A stretch of DNA of 64,000 bases from Avena insularis. Taxonomy: Eukaryota; Streptophyta; Magnoliopsida; Poales; Poaceae. Position numbers and translations under genes: made by a program. Of this stretch, positions 10,756 through 21,053 are shown one piece after another. The DNA lies in the NCBI GenBank assembly GCA_023614405.1, contig CM042694.1:91495285-91559284 (forward strand), read 5' to 3'. A model generated the notes under the pieces. It was not told where the DNA came from, did not search any database, and saw only the letters and a list, made by a program, of their open reading frames with translations. Within the stretch, counting starts at the first letter, position 1. Each line of letters opens with the position of its first letter.

Positions 10756-11517
10756 ATGATTCCAAAGACATGCTAAGAGTTTAGTCCACATGGCTAAGCC
10801 AAGGACATGGACACTACTTATAAGTGGAACATTTTGTTCTTATCTAGTTGGTAGAACAAGATGAACTACGCATCTACACGTGCGCTGGCTTGAATTTTCT
10901 CGACTTATGAATTTGGACCTTTGGCAGCCAATGTGGCTTCATGTAGCCCTTAGACCATGTACTACACGTGTTTGGTTCAAAGGAAAACCCGTCAGAATAG
11001 GTTAATTAGATGGATGCCACTCCAGTTTCTGACTATTTGATAAACACCACTGCAACTTTCATCTTTAGAAAAACGCCATTGTAATTCTCTATTTATATTT
11101 GATAATGCCATTACATGTATTTAATCCCATATATTGGCCAATATACATAAGTATTCTTTTTGGTACGTAGTCTAGATGATAGGGCCCATAGAATCAGGCG
11201 AGTATTGTAGTGACACGATCGATCCAAAAAAAAATCTGACTAGCCCAACCTCGATCCAAAAAAACACCTTTCTTCATCCTCTCTCCCATAATTAGATTTA
11301 TGGTTTATGTATGTGTATGATTAAGAAATAATTTTGTGATGGCCATTTGATGTTTCTGTATGCATGCCACATGCATATATTTATTGGCAAATTAGCTTGA
11401 AGCTACATGAGATTTATTTTTTACTTCTTCAGTTATAATTGGTTATAATTTTATCGCATGGTTTGTCTTGTCTAAGCCTAATTCGGGTGGACCCCAACAT
11501 ATATATATGTATGTACG

Positions 11518-12165
11518 CAGGGCCGGCCCTGAGCCTGTGCAGCCGGTGCGGCGGCACAGGGCCCCCGGTTGCTAGGGCCCATCTAGGCACGCACATGCAG
11601 GTACGTTAGCTTAGAAAAAGAATCGATCAACCAATCAACCTGGATTTCTAGCAGCTCGGGGCCATGTACGCACACACTTAGCGCTAAAGAATAATAGAGC
11701 GATCTGCATGTATGTCTCCAGTTTCCACTCCAGGTCACCCATTCTGCAATGCTCAGTGGAATCCTCGGCTGCTCCAGGAGTTTTTTTTTTCAAAAGGCAA
11801 ATTGAATATTTTTGTTCAATATATAAGTCAAATAAATAAACATCTACTCCCTCCGTCCAAAATAAGTGACTTGGGTTTGTCTAGATTCGTATGTATCTAG
11901 ATATATTTTAGTGTATAAATACATTCGAATCTAGACAAAATCAAGTCATATATTTCCACGGAGGGAGTATAATATTACATGTGATGTGCAAAGCGACACC
12001 CCATCTTCCGTGCTTCGTAGTCAAAACTGGTTAGAATAGTTGTAATTTCTTCTGCAACTAACTTTCTAGTTCCACATGCCTATGCTGGTTTGATTGCTGC
12101 TTGAAACCCTAATTGGAACAAAAAAAATCTTGCACCGGGCCCCTGCCATGTCAGGGCCGGCCCTG
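11518..12165. mobile_element. hAT-type MITE nested in the Mutator-like element
   Basis: Both ends are CAGGGCCGGCCCTGA in inverted orientation, a palindromic terminus typical of plant hAT elements. A perfect 8-bp duplication, tatgtacg at 11510-11517 and 12166-12173, flanks it, the length expected for hAT. At 648 bp and without coding capacity it is non-autonomous. It contains the Stowaway at 11847-11967. Confidence 0.93.
11847..11967. mobile_element. Stowaway MITE nested in the hAT element
   Basis: This 121-bp element has termini CTCCCTCCGT in both orientations and inner inverted repeats containing tttgtctagattcg. TA flanks it at 11845-11846 and 11968-11969. It resembles the common Triticeae Stowaway subfamilies. 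Confidence 0.94.
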
Positions 12166-12343
12166 TATGTACGATAGAAATACGAGTGTATATTGGCCAA
12201 TATATGGCTTAAATGCATGTAATTGCATCTATCGAATATAGACAAAATTGTAGTGACGTTTTTCTAAAGATGAAAGTTGCGATGGTGTTTCTCAAATAGC
12301 CGGAAATTGGAGTGGCATCTATCCCAATTAATCCCGTCAGAAT

Positions 12344-13245
12344 TAGAAATTGTCTAGTATTCTCTGCTATGTGCTGAACCATTGATAGTGGGACTCATTT
12401 TATTCTCTTTACCCTGTCCGGTTCCTCTAGCAGATGCCCCTGGTTGGTCCTCTTCTTCCATGTGTCAGGTTTTTAGATAGATTTTGAACCGAACCAACTT
12501 CGTGAGTCGCTTATTTTTGTCTGACAACAAGCATCGATGCTCTACTATGTATTGAACCGGTTCATAAGTTTTTTTTAAAATCGTTTTTTGGCCTCGTAGT
12601 GGATGGTCGACGTGTTCTGGTTACACGACTAGTGGAGGAATCACATTGACCATTGACGGTACTGAGCCATTGGCCATTGACGTGTCCTTGGATTTGCATG
12701 CGGTATTACGGGCTGACCGTTGACTGAGCCATTGGCACCACGGAAAGAGGAAGAAAGTGGAGAAGGCGATTGGCCTGCAGGCATCTTCTTGTCACTCCGG
12801 CCGGCTGTATTCTTTGAACTCGGACCAACTACGGCGACGGTGACCCCGAGTATTACTGTAGCCAACATGGTGCGTGGCCTTCCTGTTGCAGCGACGACAT
12901 TGTTGTTTTTTTCCTCGAAGGTAAGGGAATTAGTCTTAGAGCTGTGAACATCAGGGGTTGCGGGAAGGTTCTTTTATGTCCTTTTCAGGGCTAGAATACT
13001 GAGGTGAGACATCACACGGTTGCCGATTGGGGTGGACAACACTGAGCTCGAAGCAGGCGAGCGTCAACGGTTGCCGCTAATTTGTTTGGACAGATTAACG
13101 CGCCTCCTCGACGCCCTGTTCATGCCTGATGCTTCCACTCCCGACGTATATACATTTTTTCGTCAGTGTCCTTATAGTAGAGTACTACTAGCCAAGGCAA
13201 TCCTGCAGTTGGTTGGTTTCTACGAACTACACTCTAGTTGGTGGC
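12344..13245 (+). promoter_or_regulatory. Presumed upstream region of the split host gene, with a TTGAC cluster
   Basis: No ORF here is convincing. Four TTGAC cores lie within 80 bp at 12646, 12653, 12677 and 12720; those at 12646 (TTGACC) and 12720 (TTGACT) satisfy the W-box consensus bound by WRKY factors. The phrase ctgagccattgg is repeated at 12662 and 12725. A TATA-like tatatacatt lies near 13147, about 100 bp before the proposed start codon. Promoter function is inference. Confidence 0.35.
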
Positions 13246-13461
13246 ATGGCGATGACGGTGGCGACGGCAGCGACGGTGGCACCGCTGGTCTTGATGGCCT
13301 GCCGGATCATCTCCAAGATCATACGGGCGGCGGAGACGCCCATCCAGAACAAGGTGGAGTGCAAAGACCTCGCGGGGCGTCTTCCCATCATGCGCAATCT
13401 TCTGCTTGAGCTATCGCTTCAGGGTCCGGAGGCAGCGAAAGCACTGGTCGGGCTATGCGAC

Positions 13462-13809
13462 TGTTAGGAATAGTAATCCCGATACGACACGGAACGGTGT
13501 CGTGTGCGTGTGTTCCGAGTAGGACTAGTAGTTCAACACCTATTCGTATTGACGTTGCGTCTTGCCGGGTATATATACCCCCATATAGTAGCCTTGTAAG
13601 ACAACCGTGAGATTCAATACAAACAACAGGACCGAGAGGGCCCTGTAGCCATCAACATTGTTTTTCCCCGTACGTACTCGTGTGAGTTGAGAGTTTGATC
13701 AGCTAGCTAGCTCAAAGTGCTAGGCTGATCGTACCATACGTGCGCAAACTCGCCGGATTATTGTCGTCGTTACGCCGGACTGCACTCGGCGTTTGGGGCT
13801 GGGCCAACA
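13462..13809 (+). repeat. 5' LTR of the copia element
   Basis: The 348-bp LTR runs from TGTTAGGAAT to GGCCAACA. It contains the perfect 14-bp palindrome gggtatatataccc at 13567-13580, which includes the probable TATA box. Transcription would therefore begin in the following 30-40 bases. Confidence 0.95.
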
Positions 13810-13811
13810 AT

Positions 13812-13823
13812 TGGTATCAGAGC
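13812..13823 (+). other. Copia primer-binding site (initiator-Met tRNA type)
   Basis: tggtatcagagc, two bases after the LTR end, is the standard copia primer site complementary to the 3' end of plant initiator tRNA-Met. Confidence 0.93.
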
Positions 13824-13854
13824 CTCGAGGAAGATCTCCTAGTAACGGGAGGTT

Positions 13855-14874
13855 ATGACGGGCAAGGATCAAGGCGAGTACTCGCGGCGCGCGGGTGCGG
13901 TGTCGTCGCAATACCAGCGGTATGATCGCGGCAACTACACGACGTGAGCGAAAGCGGATGGAGTGGGCCATGGAGGGCAACGACATCCGGGAGGCTGTCG
14001 ATCCCGGGCGGCGAGTTCAAGAAGGCGCGTCAAGTACCGCAGGACCGACAGCACTCACGCCATCGGCTCCGTGGTGCCGGCGGACGTGATGCAGCACCTG
14101 ATCTCGAAGGTTTCTGCAAGGAGGCGTGGAGACACTCAAGACGTTGAATCTTGGCGCAGGCGTCCGCAGGCGACCCTACAAACCTTGCGGAAGAAGCGAG
14201 AACACGGAGATGGAAGGAGATGAGACGCTGGACGCTTTTGCCTCGAGGGTAGCCACAATTGTCAACGGGATTCGTGCTCAAGGTGAGAAGCTGGAAGATA
14301 TCTCAGTCGTAATGCGTTTCCTTCGCGCGGCGCCGCCGCGGTACATATCTGTGGTGTCGGCAATCGAGCAATGCGTTGATCTCACCACCCTCACGATGGA
14401 TGACCTGGTTGGACGGTTCAAGGCGCATGACGAGCGGATGAAGATCACCTACGGCGACGAATCAAGATGAGCACCTCATGCTTACGTGCCCGATGGCAGG
14501 CAATGGTCGCCAAGGAGAGGAGCGATAAGGCATCTGGCAGTGGCGATGGTTCGGTCCCGGCGAAGAAGTCGGACAGCAAGCCGAAGAAGCCAAAGAAGAA
14601 ATTCGACAAGAAGAATCTTCGCTGCCATAAGTGCAATCAGCTCGGGCACTTCAAATCGGAGTGTCCCAACCGTTCAAAGGAGAAGGCTCTCATGGCGAAG
14701 GAAGGAGATGATGGACCGATGATGCTCATGCTCGAAGCTTGCGAGTTAATGACCACCAAGGAATCAACTCCTCAGGAGTCCGCTACGGAGATAAATCGCC
14801 ACGCTCGTGGAAGAGAAGGTCTTCCGCGGAGGATGCACGGCTCACGACGTTTGGTACCTCGACACAGGCGCTAG
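13855..14874 (+). pseudogene. Copia gag (capsid-like domain and zinc knuckle), frameshifted
   Basis: The first ATG after the primer site opens MTGKDQGEYSRR but stops within 30 codons. The capsid-like (UBN2/copia gag) part appears in another frame at about 14126-14470, with MRFLRAAPPRYISVVSAIEQ and DDLVGRFKAHDERM. The nucleocapsid zinc knuckle lies in a third frame at about 14626-14670 (CHKCNQLGHFKSEC, CX2CX4HX4C) after a lysine-rich linker. At least two frame changes separate these blocks, so no single Gag can be made. In an intact element Gag forms the virus-like particle that packages the RNA. Confidence 0.85.
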
Positions 14875-15870
14875 CAACCACATGACCGGCGACAAAGGCT
14901 CAGTTTTACGAGTTGAACCTCATGGTTGGAGGCTCTGCTCGATTGGCGATGGGTCGAAGGTGGAGATTGCAGGGCGAGCAGCATCTGTTAGAGTTGAAGG
15001 ATGGAGGTCACAAGGTACTCACTGACGTGTACTATATTCCCAAGCTTAAGACCAACATTATCAGTCTTGGTCAGCTCGCGGAGCGTGGATGCAAGATCGT
15101 GTTGGAGGACGAGTTCCTGTGGGGATATGACCGCCAAAGGCAGCTCATCATGAAGGTGGAGAGGTCGAAGAATAGACTCTACATCCTCAATCTCAATCGG
15201 GCGGATCCAGTATGTTTGATGACAAGCATGGAAGACTCAGCGTGGAAGTGGCATGCACGCTACGGACATCTAAACTTTCAAGCTCTACGACAACTTGGAC
15301 AGAAGGAGATGGTACGTGGCTTACCGTGTGTTGATCATGTTGAGCAGGTGTGCGACGGTTGTCTCATTGGGAAGCAAAGGCGAGCCCCGTTTCCAAGGGA
15401 GGGACAATATCGAGCAAGTAAGGTTCTTGAGTTGGTGCATGGAGACTTATGCGGACCAATCACGCTTGGCGACCCCGCCGAACAAGTACTTTTTGCTCAT
15501 CGTCGACGACTTCAGTAGATACATGTGGGTTGTGCTGCTGAAGAGTAAGGATCAAGCTTTGCAAGCGTTCAGGATTGTGAAGATGGCAGCCGAGGTGGAG
15601 TCCGAGGCAAAGTTGAAGGCCCTCCGTACCGATCGGGGTGGGGAGTTCAAATCCAATGAATTCAAGAAGTTTTGCGAAGCTCATGGGATCCGGCGGTATC
15701 TCACTGCACCATATTCACCGCAGCAAAACGGTGTTGTGGAAAGAAGGAACCAAACCGTGGTGGCCATGGCACGCAGCATGATGAAGAGCAAAGGCATGCA
15801 GAGCAGGTTTTGGGGTGAGGCGATTAGTACAGCTGTCTATTTGCTGAACAGGCGCCAACTAAGAGTGTAG
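14807..15870 (+). pseudogene. Copia protease and integrase, frameshifted
   Basis: The protease active site WYLDTGASNHMTG is intact near 14850. Another frame (14913-15518) carries the GAG-pre-integrase zinc finger (WHARYGH...CDGC near 15250-15360) and the start of the integrase core (HGDLCGPI). A third frame (up to 15870) carries VDDFSRYMWV, LRTDRGGEF and QQNGVVERRN, so all three acidic integrase residues are present but in different frames from the protease. Near 15850-15895 small indels again break LLNR...KPSVDHLRTFG. Confidence 0.88.
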
Positions 15871-15891
15871 TTGGTATGGCGCGTCTGAAGC

Positions 15892-17172
15892 ATGGTATGC
15901 GGGCGCAAGCCCTCGGTTGATCATCTTCGCACTTTCGGGTGCGTGGCGCATGTGAAGACGGTGACCGGGCATACTAGCAAGTTGGCAGATCGAAGTACTC
16001 CAATGGTCATGATCGGCTATGAATACGGTTCGAAGGCGTATCGCGCGTACAATCCAGTGAAAAAACAGGTGGTGGTGACACGCGACGTCGTCTTCGAGGA
16101 GGAGAAATCATGGAATTGGGGCTCTGCGGAACCGGTACAATCAATTTCTGATGAAATATTTACTGTAGTCTACAGTGATTCGCATGCAGATGATCAAGAA
16201 ACGGCGTCCCGTGGCGTTACGGATTTAGGCGCTGGTTCGGAAGATGGAAGTCCGGAAGTGAGCAGCAGCAGCGCTACGCCTGGAGAGGTATCTCCGCGTG
16301 GGAGTCCCGGCACGAGCAGCAGCTCACGCGCTGCACCTGGAGGCTCGACGTCGCCATCCAGTCCACGCGCGGACGAGAGCCCTGGCGCAAGTGGCCCATC
16401 AGCTGCACACTCCCATCCAGAAGGGACTAGCGGCAGTCCAGAAGTGGACGCGGGCGACAATGTCACGTCGCCAACATGCAGTACACCGACAGAAACTGCA
16501 GGAAATTCAGTAGACGCTGAAACAAGTACTACGTCAGCTTCCACGTCTCCTCCAAGTGCACAGGAAGAAAGGAGACGGCCACCTACTCCAGAAAAATTCC
16601 GAAGTGTACTGGAGTTGTATCCGCCGGAGACCCTTCGTACAGCGCGTGCGCGAGGGAGAGGACAAGGACGGTGTTTACTCACCGAGGAGCCGACGAAATT
16701 CGAGGATGCTAATACGGAGGAGTGTTGGCGTCGGGCTATGGATGAGGAGTTGGGGTCGATCCGCGACAACGATACATGGGAGCTTGTCGATCTACCCAAC
16801 AATCACAAGGCCATAGGGCTCAAGTGGGTGTACAAGATCAAGAAGGATGCCGAAGGGAAGTTGGTGAAACACAAAGCTCGGCTAGTGGCCAAGGGATACG
16901 TACAAGAGCAAGGTGTGGATTTCGAAGAAGTGTTTGCTCCCGTTGCAAGGATGGAATCGGTGAGATTACTTATTGCTCTCGCAGCTCAAGAATCCTGGAA
17001 ATTGCATCACATGGATGTGAAATCCGCGTTTTTGAATGGGGAGTTAGAAGAAGAAGTTTATGTGAAGCAACCACCGGGATACATCAAAGAGGGAGAAGAA
17101 CACAAGGTTTTGAAGCTACACAAGGCGTTATGCAGCTACGGCAAGCCCTCGGGCGTGGAACATCAAGCTTGA
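15892..17172 (+). pseudogene. Copia integrase C-terminus and reverse transcriptase N-terminal half
   Basis: This 426-codon frame carries the integrase tail (KPSVDHLRTFGCVAHVK), a long Ser/Pro/Thr-rich linker of about 150 residues, then the copia RT start: WVYKIKKDAEGKL, RLVAKGYVQEQG, FAPVARMESVRLL and HHMDVKSAFLNGELEE. It loses frame at about 17130, where the usual LYGLRQAPRAW block is scrambled by single-base indels, and terminates at 17172. Confidence 0.9.
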
Positions 17173-17219
17173 TCGTACATTGATCTCTCGGATTCGAGAA
17201 GAGCCCACTGGAGCATGCG

Positions 17220-18236
17220 ATGTATAAGCGAGGTAAAGGAAGGGATCATCTACTAGTTGGCATCTATGTTGATGATCTATTGATAACAGGAGCAGATGAG
17301 AAGGAGATTGCAAAGTTCAAGCTACAGATGAAGGAGTTATTCAAGATGAGTGATCTAGGCTTGTTGAGCTACTACCTTGGGATCGAGGTACATCAAAAGC
17401 TGGGTGAGATCACGCTATGCCAAGAGGCATATGCAAAGAAGATACTCGAGAAGTGTGGCATGGAAGAATGCAATCCAACTCATGTTCCGATGGAACCTCG
17501 TCTTAAACTGAGCAAAAGGAGTGAAGCACCTGCGGTTGATGCAACGGAGTATAGGAGTGTGGTCGGAAGTTTGAGGTATCTCATTAACACAAGACCCGAC
17601 TTGGCCTATTCCGTTGGCTATGTGAGTCGCTTCATGGAAGCACCCACAATGGAGCATTGGACAGCCGTGAAGCATATACTCAGGTATATCAAAGGAACAA
17701 CAAACTTTGGTATTGTCTACTCGAAAGAGAAGGAGGTGAAGCTACTTGGCTACAGTGATAGCGACATGGCAGGAGATATTGACGACCGTAAGAGTACCTC
17801 GGGCGTGGCATATTTCTTGGGAAGAAGCATAGTAAGTTGGCTATCACAAAAGCAAAAAGTGGTGGCACAGTCATCCTGTGAAGCTGAGTATAATGCGGCT
17901 CCACCTGAGGCGAGTCAAGGTGTGTGGCTAAGAAGTCTACTTGGTGATCTCACCAATCGGGAGGCGGAACAAGTGGTGCTCAATATTGACAACAAGTCTG
18001 CAATTTCATTGTGCAAGAATCCGGTGCATCATGACAGGAGTAAGCACATTGATACGAAGTATCACTACATACGGCAGTGTGTAGAGGAGAGCAAGATTGA
18101 AGTCAACTATGTTTGCACCGATGATCAGCTTGCGGATATCCTAACTAAATCTTTGGGACGAGTGAAGTTCGCGGAGATGCGAGGAAGGATCGGCGTCCAA
18201 GCTGTGAAGACGGGCACATCGTGCTTAGGGGGGTGA
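17220..18236 (+). pseudogene. Copia reverse transcriptase C-terminal half and RNase H
   Basis: This 338-codon frame is largely intact. It has the RT catalytic IYVDDLLITG (about residues 16-25), SYYLGIEV, the RNase H SDSDMAGD and CEAEYNAAP, KHIDTKYHYIR and the terminal DQLADILTKSLGR. It is out of frame with the N-terminal half of RT. The polypurine tract ttaggggggtgat (18225-18237) follows immediately. Confidence 0.9.
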
Positions 18237-18237
18237 T

Positions 18238-18587
18238 TGTTAGGAATAGTAATCCCGATACGACACGGAACGGTGTCGTGTGCGTGTGTGTTCCGAGTAG
18301 GACTAGTAGTTCAACACCTATTCGTATTGACGTTGCGTCTTGCCGGGTATATATACCCCCATATAGTAGCCTTGTAAGACAACCGTGAGATTCAATACAA
18401 ACAACAGGACCGAGAGGGCCCTGTAGCCATCAACATTGTTTTTCCCCGTACGTACTCGTGTGAGTTGAGAGTTTGATCAGCTAGCTAGCTCAAAGTGCTA
18501 GGCTGATCGTACCATACGTGCGCAAACTCGCCGGATTATTGTCGTCGTTACGCCGGACTGCACTCGGCGTTTGGGGCTGGGCCAACA
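18238..18587 (+). repeat. 3' LTR of the copia element
   Basis: The 350-bp copy matches the 5' LTR except for an extra GT in cgtgtgcgtgtgtg near 18285. It ends GGCCAACA, followed by the target copy gcaac. Confidence 0.95.
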
Positions 18588-18903
18588 GCAACGCACTCAA
18601 GGATGCTCACGAGCTCGTCGAAGCTTGCCAGAAGTGGAGCTTGCGGAGGAAGTTCACCCGTGCCAGCGTCCTGGCTGAGAGGTTCAATCAAGTCAACCGC
18701 AGGATCGACTCCCACCTCAACCTCATCCAAGTCTGCTGCACGCTCGGCATTTCCCGTCGCCTCGACCAAATCGTCCCTACCGTACTTCTACCACTAACAG
18801 CAACAACGACAACATCCCGCGCCCTCACAGGTTTGCTTGGCATGATTAAATTGAGGATATTCCTCCATAAGTGGAGATTTCTTGAATGGCTCGTTAACAA
18901 ATA

Positions 18904-18997
18904 ACTCATCCCTTCCATAATTCTTGTCGTGGTTTTACTTTGAAATAAAACCAAGATTTTTTTTACTAAAACCATACAAGAATTATGGAAGAGGGAG
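18904..18997. mobile_element. Stowaway-like MITE, 94 bp
   Basis: The left end (ctcatcccttccataattct) and right end (inverted ctccctcttccataattctt) form an almost complete fold-back with a short centre. TA lies at 18902-18903 and 18998-18999. It sits just downstream of the host exon, perhaps in its first intron. Confidence 0.8.
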
Positions 18998-18999
18998 TA

Positions 19000-19569
19000 A
19001 ATATAGAAGAGAAAAAAGAGAATATATGTATACAGCTTTACACGGAGTATCATGTAGTGTCAATTAGTAGTTCTAGTATGCAACAAACATGCTTCCAGTC
19101 TTGCATATATTATTGTTGGGTTGGGTGCCGGACATCAAACCTAAGCTGTTTTCATATGGCTGCTATATTTGTCACCTGGATGTTCTGTTTCACTTGCATT
19201 TTCTCAACTATTACACCTTCTTCGTTTCAATTTCTCAGTGGCAACTACCGCTCGTTATGGTATCAGGAAAAGAGATATGATAAAATCGTTTGCACGCATA
19301 ACAATAGGTAAGTAAAACCAACTCCAACTTTCGTAATGCCCTTTCTCCCTTCTGTATTTTGTACTACTGATTTAGCATATTGGGGATGCTTAATTAATAC
19401 ACCACAACAGGGTTTGAGCCGCAGCTTAGCTCTTTATGGTTGTGCTAGAGCTTTCAGATTCAACATATGTACGTATTCCTGAATACCGACAAAAGACTAG
19501 TACTGAAATTATGTTCTGTAGTTTATTAAATCAAGTGATAATATAGTATAGAAAGTACCATCTGTTCCT
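19000..19569. other. Unassigned sequence after the host exon
   Basis: No ORF here has a recognisable domain. A consensus splice donor (aataggtaagt) occurs near 19308-19318, so this could include exon or intron of the disrupted host gene, but I cannot assign a product. Confidence 0.3.
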
Positions 19570-19579
19570 GAACATCTTC

Positions 19580-21043
19580 ATAGGCTCACACAACCATATT
19601 TATTTAACTCATAACCCTCCTCTCCTAACCCTACCCCCGAGCAGCGGCGGCGCTGCGCCGCCCGGGGCCTCCCCCGCCGCCCCAACCTCGAGTCCCCCCC
19701 TCCCCTCCCCCCACGCCACTCTCCCCCTCCGCCGCCGCCGAAGGTGTCGCCGGCCAAAGGCTGCGCGGCGTGGCGGCGACGGGGCGCCTGCTGGTTGTGG
19801 TCGGGGATGGGAGGTGGCGCCCTCTCCACCTCTGATTCGTGGTGGCGCGTGGGGATGGCGGCCTGAGTCGAGGTGGTGGTGGTCGATCTTGTCCTCCCCT
19901 ACATCGGCGACGAAGGCATCGGCGCCAACGCGTCATCTGGGCGCCGGGGCAGCGGCCCTGGGCTTGGTTGCGGCGACTTCCTCCGCTGGAGGTGGTCGGC
20001 CATGTTGGGACCTGGTGTGGAGGATCTCGGGATCTCACACTGATCTCCGGTGGTGATTTTCTAGACGGCGTCGAGTATGGAGGGACATGGTAGCCGGTGA
20101 AAATCGAGCCTTGACTATGATCTTGGCGGACGATGGCAGCGTCACTCGGTGTTGTTACCTTGAGGCATCGTCTTCGCTGGTGTCGTCACTTCACTCGAGT
20201 TGTTCCGGGGGAAAACCCAGATCTGGGTCTCCTGGGTCGGATGATGGCGGCGCTTGGCTTTGATTCCCCTCTTGATGGCATCGTTTTTGGAACATACATC
20301 GGTTGGAGGTCAGGCGACTCCTGCTGCTCCGGGGGAAACCCTAATCTGGTTCTCCGGATTAGGCAATGGCGGCGTTTTGGTGTCGTATTCTCTCTTGGGA
20401 GCATTGATGGAGCAACGCTGGATGGCAGAGGCTGGTGGTGGAGCGGTTTCATCTTGCACGGAGACTCTAGTGGAGATGTCAAGTCATGCCTAACCGCCAG
20501 GTGCTATGCTCAGTCATCCCTAGTGCGGTAGGTGCTACGGACAACAGATCTTCTGGAGGTCTCTAGATGCGTCGGGTGGCAAGACTTAGCGGCATAGCGC
20601 CGATAGGTCTCGGTGGCGATCGCACGTGCTTGTTTATGGACGTGCGCAGGGCGGTGGTGCCGTCTGGCGTCATGGTGGCGTCGATGGCAGGCCTCACAAG
20701 GTCATTGCATTGATCTCTTCTGAAGATGGGTTGGCGGAAGACGGCGGCAGCAGAAGATTGAGCATGCACGATGGTGTGCGCTATGGATCAGCTGGACCGG
20801 TTTGTGCTCCTGACCCGCCATGGGGCGGTTTCGGGACCTCTAGTAAATTGATGATGTGCGTTGGTGTGCGGTTAGAGTGTTCTGACATGGCCACCCCTTC
20901 ATCAAGTTCTTTTAGAGAGGTGGTTTCGATTGATCTTTGTATTCTCTTTGTAAGGTTTTGTTGAATAATAAATAAAGCAGACAGTGTGCATCTTTTTGAT
21001 GCAGAGGCCGGGGGTAACACCTCCCTTTCGAAGAAAAAGTACC
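19580..21043 (+). mobile_element. Non-LTR retroposon (LINE-derived or non-autonomous), 1.46 kb
   Basis: The segment lies between two copies of gaacatcttc (19570-19579 and 21044-21053). A further shared aaagtacc lies just before each copy, separated by ten extra bases on the left. It begins AT-rich, becomes strongly GC-rich (a CCCTA-containing, C/G-rich leader near 19620-19750) and ends with a T-rich stretch, ttgaataataaataaag, a gcagaggccggggg box and an A-rich tail (cgaagaaaaagtacc). This end resembles tails I recall from grass non-LTR repeats. No frame carries endonuclease or RT motifs. Confidence 0.6.
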
Positions 21044-21053
21044 GAACATCTTC

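Larger units (their letters stand above)
10999..12332. mobile_element. Mutator-like non-autonomous element with long TIRs
   Basis: Terminal inverted repeats of about 150 bp lie at 10999-11155 and 12174-12332. Both contain gatgccactcca, caactttcatctttagaaaa and tattggccaatatac in opposite orientations. The flanks carry cccgtcagaat at 10988-10998 and 12333-12343, a target duplication of 9-11 bp that fits the Mutator superfamily. There is no transposase; most of the interior is a nested hAT element. Confidence 0.88.
13462..18587 (+). mobile_element. Copia LTR retrotransposon inserted in the host exon
   Basis: The 5.1-kb element has 348- and 350-bp LTRs (TGTTAGGAAT to GGGCCAACA), an initiator-Met-type primer site and the copia order gag, protease, integrase, reverse transcriptase, RNase H. 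Target copies are gcgac (13457-13461) and gcaac (18588-18592), differing by one G-to-A change. The LTRs differ only by one GT dinucleotide as far as I can align them, so insertion was recent. Coding sequence is broken by several frameshifts, described under its parts. Confidence 0.95.
13246..18828 (+). pseudogene. MCAfunc/MLKL-N-terminal-like host exon, split by a copia insertion
   Basis: The reading frame starts MAMTVATAATVAPLVLMACR at 13246 and is broken after an Asp codon at 13461. With the copia element and one target copy set aside, the frame resumes exactly at 18593 (ALKDAHELVEACQ). The two parts make about 150 codons whose pattern matches the N-terminal helical bundle of plant MCA1/2 and MLKL-like proteins: hydrophobic start, RAAETPIQNKVECK, a leucine-rich helix, DALKDAHELVEACQ, and AERFNQVNRRIDSHLNLI. 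MCA proteins act in plasma-membrane calcium responses. MLKL-like and tandem-kinase relatives are linked to immune cell death. Without the C-terminal part the subfamily cannot be named. A splice donor (ccctcacag followed by gtttgc) near 18828 may end the exon, and I found no convincing later exon. As it stands the allele cannot encode the domain unless the insertion is spliced out. Confidence 0.65.

Noticed and set aside
19578..20769. Gly/Arg-rich and Pro-rich frames on both strands
   Set aside because: Compositional artefacts of the GC-rich retroposon head; no family resemblance.
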